A DNA stretch of 10,970 nucleotides from Bradyrhizobium sp. (GTDB lineage Bacteria > Pseudomonadota > Alphaproteobacteria > Rhizobiales > Xanthobacteraceae): contig JAFAUV010000119.1 in NCBI GenBank assembly GCA_019243075.1, positions 1-10,970 on the forward strand, read 5' to 3'. Below are positions 1-6,761 of this stretch, piece by piece. The notes under the pieces were generated by a model. The model did no database searches. It saw only the letters and a list, made by a program, of their open reading frames with translations, and was not told the DNA's origin. Both the position numbers and the translations under genes were made by a program. Positions within the stretch are counted from its first letter, which is position 1. Each line of letters opens with the position of its first letter.

Positions 1-500
1 TTATCGATCAGGTTCTCGAGCGCGGCGCGGAGCCGCACGGGATCGCCGACCACGAGCGACGGCAGCGATCCGGAAATGTCGATCTCGGCCCGCAGGCCCT
101 TGGCCGCGGCGCGCCCGGCGAGGGAATCTCCCGCACTGCGCGCCAGCGCCCGCAGGTCGAACAGATCCTCGCGCAAGCCCCGCGGCGCGCCGCGGTCCTT
201 GGCGGCATCGACGAACAATGTCGCAAGGCTCGCCAGATGCTCGGCACCCGCCTTGATGGTATCGACCCAGCGCCGCTCGCGCTCGCCGAGCTCCGAGGTT
301 GCAAGCAGGTCGCTGATGGCGAGAATCCCGGTGAGCGGCGTGCGTACCTCGTGGGCGAACACGGCCAAAGCAGCCTCCACCACCCCGGTTGTGGGGACCT
401 GCTTACGCAGCTTGACAACATCGCCGGCGGATTTTCGCTTGTTCGCCGGACGCTTTTTCGGCGCGCGTCGGTTACGCTGGTCGCGCGAGCTTGCCGCCAT
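1..500 (-). CDS. Soluble sensor histidine kinase, N-terminal part (3' end outside window)
   Basis: This is the first part of a histidine kinase that would autophosphorylate on histidine and pass the phosphate to a response-regulator domain. The start is the ATG at 500-498, preceded by GGGAG about four bases upstream. Residues 1-35 are basic and low in complexity, with no membrane segment, so the protein is probably cytosolic. The HisKA H-box is FAHEVRTPLTGIL at residues 48-60, with His50 as the phospho-acceptor. A dimerisation helix pair follows to about residue 120. The visible part ends at residue ~166 in LRAALENLID, the start of the N box of the HATPase domain, so the ATP-binding domain lies beyond the left edge. 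It may be a hybrid kinase with C-terminal receiver domains, which cannot be seen here. It lies 86 bases downstream of gluQRS on the same strand and may be co-transcribed. No input domain is visible, so the signal is unknown. Confidence 0.88.
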   Translation of the reverse strand, partial: MAASSRDQRNRRAPKKRPANKRKSAGDVVKLRKQVPTTGVVEAALAVFAHEVRTPLTGILAISDLLATSELGERERRWVDTIKAGAEHLASLATLFVDAAKDRGAPRGLREDLFDLRALARSAGDSLAGRAAAKGLRAEIDISGSLPSLVVGDPVRLRAALENLID

Positions 501-586
501 GATACTCCCGGCCCCCTGTCGCCGCGAGCATGGCATGCGAAGCCCATCGGTGTCACGGAGACCTTTGCTGATTGCCCACGGGGAAA

Positions 587-1456
587 TTACGGCAGGCCGA
601 TTCGCGCGCGGATATCCGCCGGATCGGCGCCAGCCGCGCGCAATTCGCGGAGGCCGGTCGCGCCTGTCGATTTCGAAAGCTTGTGTCCGGCGGCATCGCG
701 AATCAGCCGGTGGTGCCGGTAGTCCGGGACAGGCAGTTCGAGCAGTTGCTGCAGCAGCCGATGCACGCTCGTGGCATGAAACAGGTCCTGGCCCCGCACC
801 ACCTCGGTGACGCCCTGCAGCGCGTCGTCGATCGCGACCGAGAGATGATAGCTGGTTGGCGTCTCCTTGCGCGCCAGGATGAGGTCGCCCCAGGCTTGCG
901 GACGGGCCGCGATCCGGCCGGTTTCGCCGCCGGAACCTTCGCCGAACTCCGTCCAGGACAGCGCGCCCGCGCGCGCGAGCGCGGCCTCCATGTCGAGCCG
1001 CAGCGCATATGGCTCGCCGCTCTCGATTCTCCGGGCGCGCTCCGCAGCTGGCAGCAGCTTGGCATCTCCGGGATAAAACGGCGCGCCGTCCGGGTCGCGC
1101 GGCCACGTGCCGTGCGCCTCCCGCTCCGCCACCATCCTGGTGATCTCGGCGCGGCTTTCGAAACTGGGATAGACCAGCCCCAGGCTTGAGAGCCGCTCCA
1201 CGGCTCGTCGATATTCGGCCATGTGCTCGGACTGACGCCGGACCGGCGTTTCCCAGGCGATGCCAAGCCAAACAAGGTCCTGGTAGATCGCGGCCTCGAA
1301 TTCCGGGCGGCATCGGACCGGATCGATATCCTCGACCCGCAGCAAGAAGCGCCCGCCGCTGGCGCGCGCCAGGTCGAAGTTCAGCAGCGCCGAAAAAGCG
1401 TGGCCAAGATGGAGCGTGCCGTTGGGGCTCGGAGCGAAGCGGAAGACGGGAGACAT
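587..1456 (-). CDS. gluQRS: Glutamyl-Q tRNA(Asp) synthetase
   Basis: This is a paralogue of the catalytic half of glutamyl-tRNA synthetase. It activates glutamate with ATP and attaches it to the queuosine base at the wobble position of tRNA-Asp, giving glutamyl-queuosine. At 289 residues it has the family length and lacks the anticodon-binding domain of GltX. The class I signature FAPSPNGTLHLGHA (residues 7-20) holds the HIGH-like motif, and HKLSKS near residue 258 is the KMSKS loop. The Rossmann core motifs RVEDID and RGQDLF are also present. The cysteine cluster that binds zinc in the E. coli protein is absent; the matching stretch reads VYPSFESRAEI. The ATG at 1456 has a purine-rich AAAGAG just upstream. 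The gene is divergent from the DNA glycosylase and is followed by the histidine kinase. The alternative, a truncated GltX, is unlikely given the length and intact motifs. Confidence 0.96.
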   Translation of the reverse strand: MSPVFRFAPSPNGTLHLGHAFSALLNFDLARASGGRFLLRVEDIDPVRCRPEFEAAIYQDLVWLGIAWETPVRRQSEHMAEYRRAVERLSSLGLVYPSFESRAEITRMVAEREAHGTWPRDPDGAPFYPGDAKLLPAAERARRIESGEPYALRLDMEAALARAGALSWTEFGEGSGGETGRIAARPQAWGDLILARKETPTSYHLSVAIDDALQGVTEVVRGQDLFHATSVHRLLQQLLELPVPDYRHHRLIRDAAGHKLSKSTGATGLRELRAAGADPADIRARIGLP

Positions 1457-1493
1457 TGATCTCTTTCGCAGGAAGTGGTGGTTTTAGGTCGCA

Positions 1494-2156
1494 ATGACCA
1501 TCCACCTCAACAGCCAGGACGATCTCGAAGAAGCCATTCGAGCGCTGGTCAAGCAGGACCCGCGCTTAAGGCCGGTGATCGAGCGGGCGGGCATGCCGAG
1601 GCTGCGCCGGCGCGAGCCGGGCTTTGTCGGCCTCGCCCACATCATCTGCGGCCAGCAGCTTTCGACCGCGAGCGCTTCGGCGATCTGGGACCGCCTCACC
1701 AACGCGTTCGATCCGTTCGACCTGCACGCCGTGCGCCGCGCGCGCATCGAGCGCCTCGGCCGGCTCGGTCTGTCCGCGGCCAAGATCAAGACGCTCAAAC
1801 ATCTCGCGCGCGAGCTCGCCGCCGCGCGCGTCAACCTCGATGTACTGGCGGAAGAGGAAGCCGATGCGGCGCATCACACCCTGACCGCCATGCACGGCAT
1901 CGGCCCATGGACGGCCGACGTCTATCTCCTGTTCTGTCTCGGCCATGGCGACGCCTGGCCGGCCGGCGATCTCGCCGTGCAGGAGGCGGTCAGGCTCGGG
2001 CTGGGTTTGGAGATGCGGCCGACGCCGAAGCAGATGGTGCCGATCGCCGAGCCCTGGCGGCCGCTGCGTGGCGCGGCCGCCCATCTGTGGTGGAGCTTCT
2101 ATCGCGCCGTCAAGCAGCGCGAAGGGGCGATCGGCAGCGACAAACAGCAAACGTAG
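1494..2156 (+). CDS. DNA-3-methyladenine glycosylase, AlkA/HhH-GPD type
   Basis: This is a base-excision-repair enzyme that removes alkylated purines such as 3-methyladenine from DNA, leaving an abasic site. The 220-residue protein is one helix-hairpin-helix glycosylase domain without the N-terminal domain of E. coli AlkA, so it is closer to the short AlkA-like/Mag1 group. The hairpin MHGIGPWTADVYL (residues 133-145) is followed by PAGDLAVQEA, in which Asp159 is the expected catalytic aspartate. Trp139 of GPWTA is typical of the family. The upstream motif GLAHIICGQQLST (residues 47-59) is the conserved first helix pair. No iron-sulfur cysteine cluster is present, which argues against an endonuclease III type enzyme. 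The ATG at 1494 has AGG at 1486-1488 as a modest ribosome site. Its promoter must lie in the 37-base gap to gluQRS or inside the start of that gene. The last ten residues are polar and probably disordered. Confidence 0.94.
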   Translation: MTIHLNSQDDLEEAIRALVKQDPRLRPVIERAGMPRLRRREPGFVGLAHIICGQQLSTASASAIWDRLTNAFDPFDLHAVRRARIERLGRLGLSAAKIKTLKHLARELAAARVNLDVLAEEEADAAHHTLTAMHGIGPWTADVYLLFCLGHGDAWPAGDLAVQEAVRLGLGLEMRPTPKQMVPIAEPWRPLRGAAAHLWWSFYRAVKQREGAIGSDKQQT

Positions 2157-2234
2157 TTTCAAACTTTGTTGCTGTTGCCAAAGCGCGCCGGGCCGGCACA
2201 AGCATCACGGCATCAAACATGGCCGGGTTAGAAC

Positions 2235-3320
2235 ATGTTCGCCACCGACTTCATCGTCGCCAAACATGATCTGCAGCAATGCAGGCTCGTCGAGAGCCAA
2301 CTGCCCGATACATTGCCCTCCGACGCAGTGCTGGTGAAAGTCGATCGCTTCGCGTTCACCGCCAACAACATCACCTATGCGACATTGGGTGATGAAATGA
2401 AATATTGGCAATTGTTTCCGGCGCCGAAGGATTTCGGCAATATTCCGGTATGGGGCTTTGGCGAGGTGACGGCGTCAAAGCACCCGGACGTTGCCGAGGG
2501 CGAGCGGCTGTTCGGCTATTTTCCGATGGCGACGCATCTTTTGATCGAGGCCGGCGGTGTCAGCAAGCGCGTGCTGCGCGATATGGCCGCGCACCGCCAG
2601 GGCGTGTCGCCGGTCTATAACGCCTATGCGCGGGTCAGTGGCGATCCCGCCTTCGCCGGACGAGCGGGCGACTACGAGGCGCTGCTGCGCCCGCTGTTCA
2701 TGCTCTCGTTCTTGGTCGATGATTTCCTCGCCGAAAACGATTTCTTCGGTGCGCGCGCCGTGATGCTGTCGTCCGCCTCCAGCAAGGCCGCAATCGGGCT
2801 GGCGCACCTGCTGAACGGCCTGCGCAGGAATGTCCGCGTGATCGGGCTGACATCGGCGCGCAACGCGGCCTTCGTCGCATCACTCGGCTGTTGCGACGAA
2901 GTGGTCACTTACGACCGCGTCACCTCGCTCCCGTCCGATCAGCCCGTGGCGTTCGTCGACATGGCCGGCGACAGTGGCTTGCGCGCGCGGCTGCATCACC
3001 ATTTCGGCGCGCGAATGAAATATTCCGCGCAGATTGGCCTGACCCATCGCGATACCGCTGCCAGTGAAACCGCGCTGCCTGGCGCCACGCCCAAATGGTT
3101 TTTTGCGCCGGACCAGATCCGGAAACGCGCCAAGGAGTGGGGGCCGGGCGGCGTCGACGCGCGCTTCGCCGCCGCCTGGACGGATTTTGCGCCGACACTT
3201 GGCGGCTGGCTCAGGATAGTCGAGAGCCGCGGACCGGAAGCGGTCCGGCAAGTCTACCACGACATGCTGCGGGGACGTATTCCGCCGGATCAGGGCCACA
3301 TGCTCTCACTGGGCGGATAG
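2235..3320 (+). CDS. DUF2855 family protein (medium-chain dehydrogenase-like)
   Basis: I recognise this 361-residue protein as DUF2855, a family of unproven function that resembles medium-chain dehydrogenase/reductases. The N-terminal third looks GroES-like (FTANNITYATLGD at 41-53, PVWGFGEV at 71-78). The middle resembles a Rossmann nucleotide-binding fold: SSASSKAAIGLAHLL at 179-193, then strand VIGLTS at 202-207 and AAFVASLGCCDEVVTYD at 211-227. No zinc-binding cysteine set of classical alcohol dehydrogenases is evident, so if it is an oxidoreductase it is more likely a quinone-oxidoreductase-like, zinc-free member. There is no signal peptide, so it should be cytosolic. The ATG at 2235 has only a weak purine stretch before it (GGGTTAGAA). 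It starts 78 bases after the glycosylase, and the monooxygenase begins 82 bases after its stop, so a shared transcript with the latter is plausible. The reaction and substrate are unknown. Confidence 0.9.
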   Translation: MFATDFIVAKHDLQQCRLVESQLPDTLPSDAVLVKVDRFAFTANNITYATLGDEMKYWQLFPAPKDFGNIPVWGFGEVTASKHPDVAEGERLFGYFPMATHLLIEAGGVSKRVLRDMAAHRQGVSPVYNAYARVSGDPAFAGRAGDYEALLRPLFMLSFLVDDFLAENDFFGARAVMLSSASSKAAIGLAHLLNGLRRNVRVIGLTSARNAAFVASLGCCDEVVTYDRVTSLPSDQPVAFVDMAGDSGLRARLHHHFGARMKYSAQIGLTHRDTAASETALPGATPKWFFAPDQIRKRAKEWGPGGVDARFAAAWTDFAPTLGGWLRIVESRGPEAVRQVYHDMLRGRIPPDQGHMLSLGG

Positions 3321-3402
3321 GCGGCTTTCTGCGTGCATCGGATCGGTATAGCGTGACGCCAGGGAGAGGCCGCGACAGACGGCCGGCGAATCGAGGTTGC
3401 GC

Positions 3403-5157
3403 ATGCTCGACAAGACCGACGACGTCGCGGTTTCCGCCGAAAACTGGCTGATGCAATTCGAAGCGGCGCTTTCCGATGACGACGAAGCCGCGCTGAAGGG
3501 CCTGTTTCTGGCCGAGAGCTACTGGCGCGACGTGCTGGCGCTGAGCTGGAACCTGCAGACGCTCAACGGCGCCGAGGCGATCCTGAGGGAGCTGCCTGTC
3601 CTCGCGCGCCGCGTTTCGCCCAAAAATTTTGCGATCGACCCCGCGCGCGCCGCTCCCCGGCGCGTTCGTCGCGCCGGCACCTCCTCGATCGAGGCAATCT
3701 TCAAATTCGAGACCGCGGTCGGCCACGGTCACGGCATTTTACGGCTGATTCCAGACGCCGCCGACGGCAACCGGCCGAAAGCCTGGACGCTGCTCACGGC
3801 ACTGGAGGAGCTGAAAGGATTCGAGGAGGAGCAGGGCGCGTCGCGGCCGCGCGGACAGGCCTATTCGCGCGATTTCCGCGGGCCGAACTGGCTCGACCTG
3901 CGAAGAGCATCTGCGGCCTATGCCGATCGCGAGCCGGTCGTGCTCGTGGTGGGCGGTGGACAGGCGGGGCTTGCGATCGCCGCACGGCTGAAGCAGCTCA
4001 AGGTCGACACGCTGATCGTCGACCGCGAAGGGCGCATCGGCGACAATTGGCGCAAGCGCTATCACGCGCTGACCCTGCACAACCAGGTGCAGGTCAATCA
4101 CCTGCCCTACATGCCGTTCCCGGCGAACTGGCCGGTCTATATTCCGAAGGACAAGCTCGCCAACTGGTTCGAGTCTTACGTCGATGCCATGGAGTTGAAT
4201 TTCTGGACCGGCACGGAGTTCGTGAGCGGGGTCTATGACGAGGCGAGGGGCCTTTGGAAGGTCGAGCTGCGCCGCGACGGCACGACGCGGATCATGCGAC
4301 CGCGGCACATCGTGATGGCGACCGGCGTCAGCGGAATTCCCAACGTGCCGGACATTCCCGGCTTGAAGAATTTCGCCGGACAGGTCGTGCATTCCAGCCG
4401 CTACGGCGATGGGGAGAACTGGCATGGCAAGCGCGCGCTCGTCATCGGCAGCGGCAACAGCGGCCACGACATCGCGCAGGACCTCCATTCCAGCGGAGCC
4501 AGCGTCACGCTGGTGCAGCGCTCGCCAACCCTGATCACCAATATCGAGCCGTCGGCGCAGCTCGCCTATGCCGCCTACAACGAGGGCACGCTGGAAGACA
4601 ACGACCTGATCGCGACCTCGATGCCGCTGAAACTGGCGCGGGGAAGCCATCAGATGATCACGCAACAATCCAGGCAGCTCGATGAAGCATTGCTGCAGGC
4701 GCTGGCCCGCGTCGGCTTCAAGCTCGACTACGGCGAGGACGAGACCGGCTGGCAGTTCAAATATCTTTCCCGCGGCGGCGGTTATTATTTCAATGTCGGC
4801 TGCTCCGATCTGGTCGTCAGCGGGGCGATCAGACTCAAGCAATTCGCCGACATCGACACCTTCGTTACCGAAGGTGCGCGGCTGAAGAGCGGCGAGACGC
4901 TAGCCGCCGATCTCATCGTGCTCGCGACCGGCTACCGGCCCCAGGAAGAACTGGTGCAGAGGCTGTTCGGCGAGGCCGTGGCCCAACGCGTCGGCCCAAT
5001 CTGGGGCTTTGGCGAGGGCCAGGAGCTGCGCAACATGTATATGCGAACGCCGCAGGCAGGCCTCTATTTCATCGCCGGTAGCCTTGCCCAATGCCGCATC
5101 AATTCGCGCTATCTCGCGCTGCAGATCAAGGCGCTCGAGGAGGGATTGATCCAGTAA
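3403..5157 (+). CDS. Flavin-containing monooxygenase with N-terminal NTF2-like domain
   Basis: This is a predicted FAD- and NADPH-dependent monooxygenase that would insert one oxygen of O2 into an unknown small substrate. I chose the ATG at 3403 (584 residues) rather than the in-frame TTG at 3397, because GAGG at 3393-3396 is correctly spaced only for the ATG. Residues ~10-150 look like an NTF2/SnoaL-type domain, outside the usual FMO architecture. The FAD motif is VVGGGQAGLAIAAR (182-195), followed by GDNWRKRY (213-220). The FMO/Baeyer-Villiger fingerprint FAGQVVHSSRY lies at 324-334, the NADPH motif GSGNSGHDIA at 349-358, and LATGYRP at 507-513. All nucleotide-binding glycines are present, so the enzyme should be active. 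No signal peptide is seen. It resembles YUCCA-like FMOs and could be an N-oxygenase, S-oxygenase or Baeyer-Villiger enzyme; sequence alone does not decide. The neighbours are DUF2855 and a PAL-like lyase. Confidence 0.93.
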   Translation: MLDKTDDVAVSAENWLMQFEAALSDDDEAALKGLFLAESYWRDVLALSWNLQTLNGAEAILRELPVLARRVSPKNFAIDPARAAPRRVRRAGTSSIEAIFKFETAVGHGHGILRLIPDAADGNRPKAWTLLTALEELKGFEEEQGASRPRGQAYSRDFRGPNWLDLRRASAAYADREPVVLVVGGGQAGLAIAARLKQLKVDTLIVDREGRIGDNWRKRYHALTLHNQVQVNHLPYMPFPANWPVYIPKDKLANWFESYVDAMELNFWTGTEFVSGVYDEARGLWKVELRRDGTTRIMRPRHIVMATGVSGIPNVPDIPGLKNFAGQVVHSSRYGDGENWHGKRALVIGSGNSGHDIAQDLHSSGASVTLVQRSPTLITNIEPSAQLAYAAYNEGTLEDNDLIATSMPLKLARGSHQMITQQSRQLDEALLQALARVGFKLDYGEDETGWQFKYLSRGGGYYFNVGCSDLVVSGAIRLKQFADIDTFVTEGARLKSGETLAADLIVLATGYRPQEELVQRLFGEAVAQRVGPIWGFGEGQELRNMYMRTPQAGLYFIAGSLAQCRINSRYLALQIKALEEGLIQ

Positions 5158-5166
5158 CAACGACCC

Positions 5167-5284
5167 TCATTGCGAGGAGCCAACGGGTCCGCGCGAGCGC
5201 GGCCCGATGACAAGCTCCGCGACGAAGCAAGTCCAGGCTGCTTTCCGGGAAACATTCTGGACGGCTCCGCTGCGCTCGCCATGA
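5167..5284. repeat. Degenerate palindromic intergenic repeat of Bradyrhizobium type
   Basis: The gap between the monooxygenase and the PAL-like gene is almost filled by an imperfect palindrome. The left arm begins TCATTGCGAGGAGC (5167-5180) and reaches TCCAG at 5232-5236. The right arm runs from CTGGA (5258-5262) to CTCCGCTGCGCTCGCCATGA (5265-5284), and its reverse complement resembles the left arm. Nested in the left arm is a second hairpin, GGGTCCGCGC...GCGCGGCCC (about 5185-5205), flanked by GAGC/GCTC. The consensus CATTGCGAG...GAAGCAATCCAG is, from memory, scattered in many copies through Bradyrhizobium genomes. This copy has drifted (GAAGCAAGTCCAG and CGCCATGA). It could act as a folded RNA element between two genes of one transcript, but it has no U tract and is not a standard terminator. 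Confidence 0.75.
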
Positions 5285-5312
5285 TGAGGCGGTTACAGGG
5301 AGAGAAACAAAC

Positions 5313-6281
5313 ATGAAAAACGTCCTCGGCTCCGGCGAGCATCGCTATCGCGTCGTGGAGAATTGGGCGAAATTGCCCGATGGCTGGCAGCTCACCGACG
5401 TCGCCTCGGTGGCGGTCGACAGCAAGGACCGCATCTATGCCTTCAACCGCGGCGAACATCCGATGATCGTGTTCGATCGTGGCGGCAATTTCCTCCGAAG
5501 CTGGGGTGAGGGGCTATTCTCCCGCGCGCATGGGCTGCATATCGACGCCGACGACAATCTCTATTGCACCGATGATGGCGATCACACCGTGCGCAAATGC
5601 TCAACGGATGGCAAGGTGCTGCTCACCATCGGCATTCCGAACAAGCCGGCTTGCTTCATGAGCGGCGAGCCGTTCCATCGCTGCACCCACACCGCGCTGT
5701 CGCCGCAGGGCGAGATCTACGTCTCCGACGGCTATGGCAATGCCCGCGTGCACAAATACACGCCCGACGGCAGGCTGATCAAAAGCTGGGGCGAGCCGGG
5801 CACCGATCCAGGCCAGTTCAACATCGTGCACAACATCGCAACCGATGCCGACGGCTTCGTGTATGTCGCCGACCGAGAGAACCATCGCGTGCAGGTGTTC
5901 GACGGCAACGGCAAATACGAGACGCAGTGGAACAATCTGCACCGGCCCTGCGCGCTGTGCTGCTGCGGCGGCAGCAATCCGAACTTCATCATCGGCGAGC
6001 TTGGCCCCGGCATGCCGGTCAACCGCACCGTGCCCAATCTCGGTCCGCGGCTGTCGGTCGTCGATGCCAGGGGCAGGCGCATCGCGCGGCTCGGCGGCGA
6101 GAGCGGTGCGGGCGTCGAGGTCGGCAAATTCCTGGCGCCCCACGGCATCGCGCTGGATTCCAGGGGCGACATCTATGTTGGCGAGGTCGGCGTCACCAAC
6201 TGGAACACCAGCTTTCCCGACACGCCGATGCCGGACGCCGTGCGCGCGACGCGCTGTTTGCAGAAGCTGGAGAAGGTGTAG
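5313..6281 (+). CDS. PAL-like NHL-repeat beta-propeller lyase
   Basis: This 322-residue beta-propeller resembles peptidyl-alpha-hydroxyglycine alpha-amidating lyase, which splits an N-C(OH) bond to give an amide and glyoxylate in animals. NHL-type strands (GEIYVSDGYGNARVHKY, VYVADRENHRVQVF) fill the chain. The residues used by animal PAL seem kept: RGEH with Arg46 matches the FHRGDH stretch, AHGLHID gives His73, VSDGYGNAR gives Tyr141, VHNIATD gives His173, ADREN gives Arg188 and PHGIALD gives His277. The three histidines sit about 100 residues apart, as the zinc ligands do in rat PAL. There is no signal peptide, unlike secreted animal enzymes, so it probably acts in the cytosol on a small molecule. 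A Cys-x-x-Cys-Cys-Cys run (213-218) is unusual. GGGAGAG at 5298-5304 is a strong ribosome site for this ATG. The substrate is unknown, and it could instead be a non-catalytic NHL protein. Confidence 0.88.
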   Translation: MKNVLGSGEHRYRVVENWAKLPDGWQLTDVASVAVDSKDRIYAFNRGEHPMIVFDRGGNFLRSWGEGLFSRAHGLHIDADDNLYCTDDGDHTVRKCSTDGKVLLTIGIPNKPACFMSGEPFHRCTHTALSPQGEIYVSDGYGNARVHKYTPDGRLIKSWGEPGTDPGQFNIVHNIATDADGFVYVADRENHRVQVFDGNGKYETQWNNLHRPCALCCCGGSNPNFIIGELGPGMPVNRTVPNLGPRLSVVDARGRRIARLGGESGAGVEVGKFLAPHGIALDSRGDIYVGEVGVTNWNTSFPDTPMPDAVRATRCLQKLEKV

Positions 6282-6317
6282 CTCATCGTAGATTTGAACG
6301 GGCGCACATGAAACGCG

Positions 6318-6593
6318 CTGCTCCGCCTTGATATTCGCCGCCTTGATGATCGGCCACCAGCGCTCGGCTTCGACCTTCTGATACGCCTGCAACGCCTCCG
6401 CAATGATGATCGGCTGCCCCAGGGACGCCCGCATCTTCTCGCTAAGGAACCGCGCCAACGTGTCGGTTGCGCCGCCGGCCGAAAACGGCACGATCATCGT
6501 GATGGGACGCGTCGGGTAATCCTGCGATAGCGCGATACCGCCGCATCCCGGCCAGATAGCGGCCGCAATCGCCGCCGCGAACCATCGCCGTAT
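6318..6593 (-). pseudogene. Remnant of Bug-type tripartite tricarboxylate transporter substrate-binding protein
   Basis: On the minus strand an open frame of about 92 codons joins the two ends of a protein normally around 320 residues long. The N-terminal part reads RRWFAAAIAAAIWPG (an export signal), then DYPTRPITMIVPFSAGGATD and TLARFLSEKMRASLGQPIII, typical of the start of Bug periplasmic binding proteins. It then jumps, near 6396-6401, to EALQAYQKVEAERWWPIIKA and ANIKAE, the family's C-terminal helix. Roughly 230 residues are missing in frame. The expected start codon at 6593-6591 is ATA, preceded by a good GGGGAAGGG ribosome site, so an ATG to ATA change is likely. The reading frame does not stop after KAE but continues antisense into the PAL-like gene. 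An intact protein would have bound a carboxylate in the periplasm for uptake. This one is almost certainly dead. Confidence 0.85.
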
Positions 6594-6761
6594 AAGCCCT
6601 TCCCCATTGATTCGCTGCCCTCAGGCACGATCCGCAAGGCTGTGGCGCGCAGGCCGTGCTTGCGGGATAAGCTGTTCTAACCTCTTCACAATCCCGTCAC
6701 GCTGCATGTAGTATGTCAATCCACGCTGCTTCGCAGCCGATATGGGAGTCAGGAGCGTTAT

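Noticed and set aside
8..556. A 182-codon minus-strand frame at the left edge.
   Set aside because: Another minus frame, open to the edge, encodes a clear histidine-kinase H-box with a good ribosome site at its ATG (500); this one is rich in Arg and Ser without pattern.
3739..4842. A 367-codon minus-strand open frame inside the monooxygenase gene.
   Set aside because: The plus strand carries full FMO motifs here; the minus frame is a shadow with no domain pattern.
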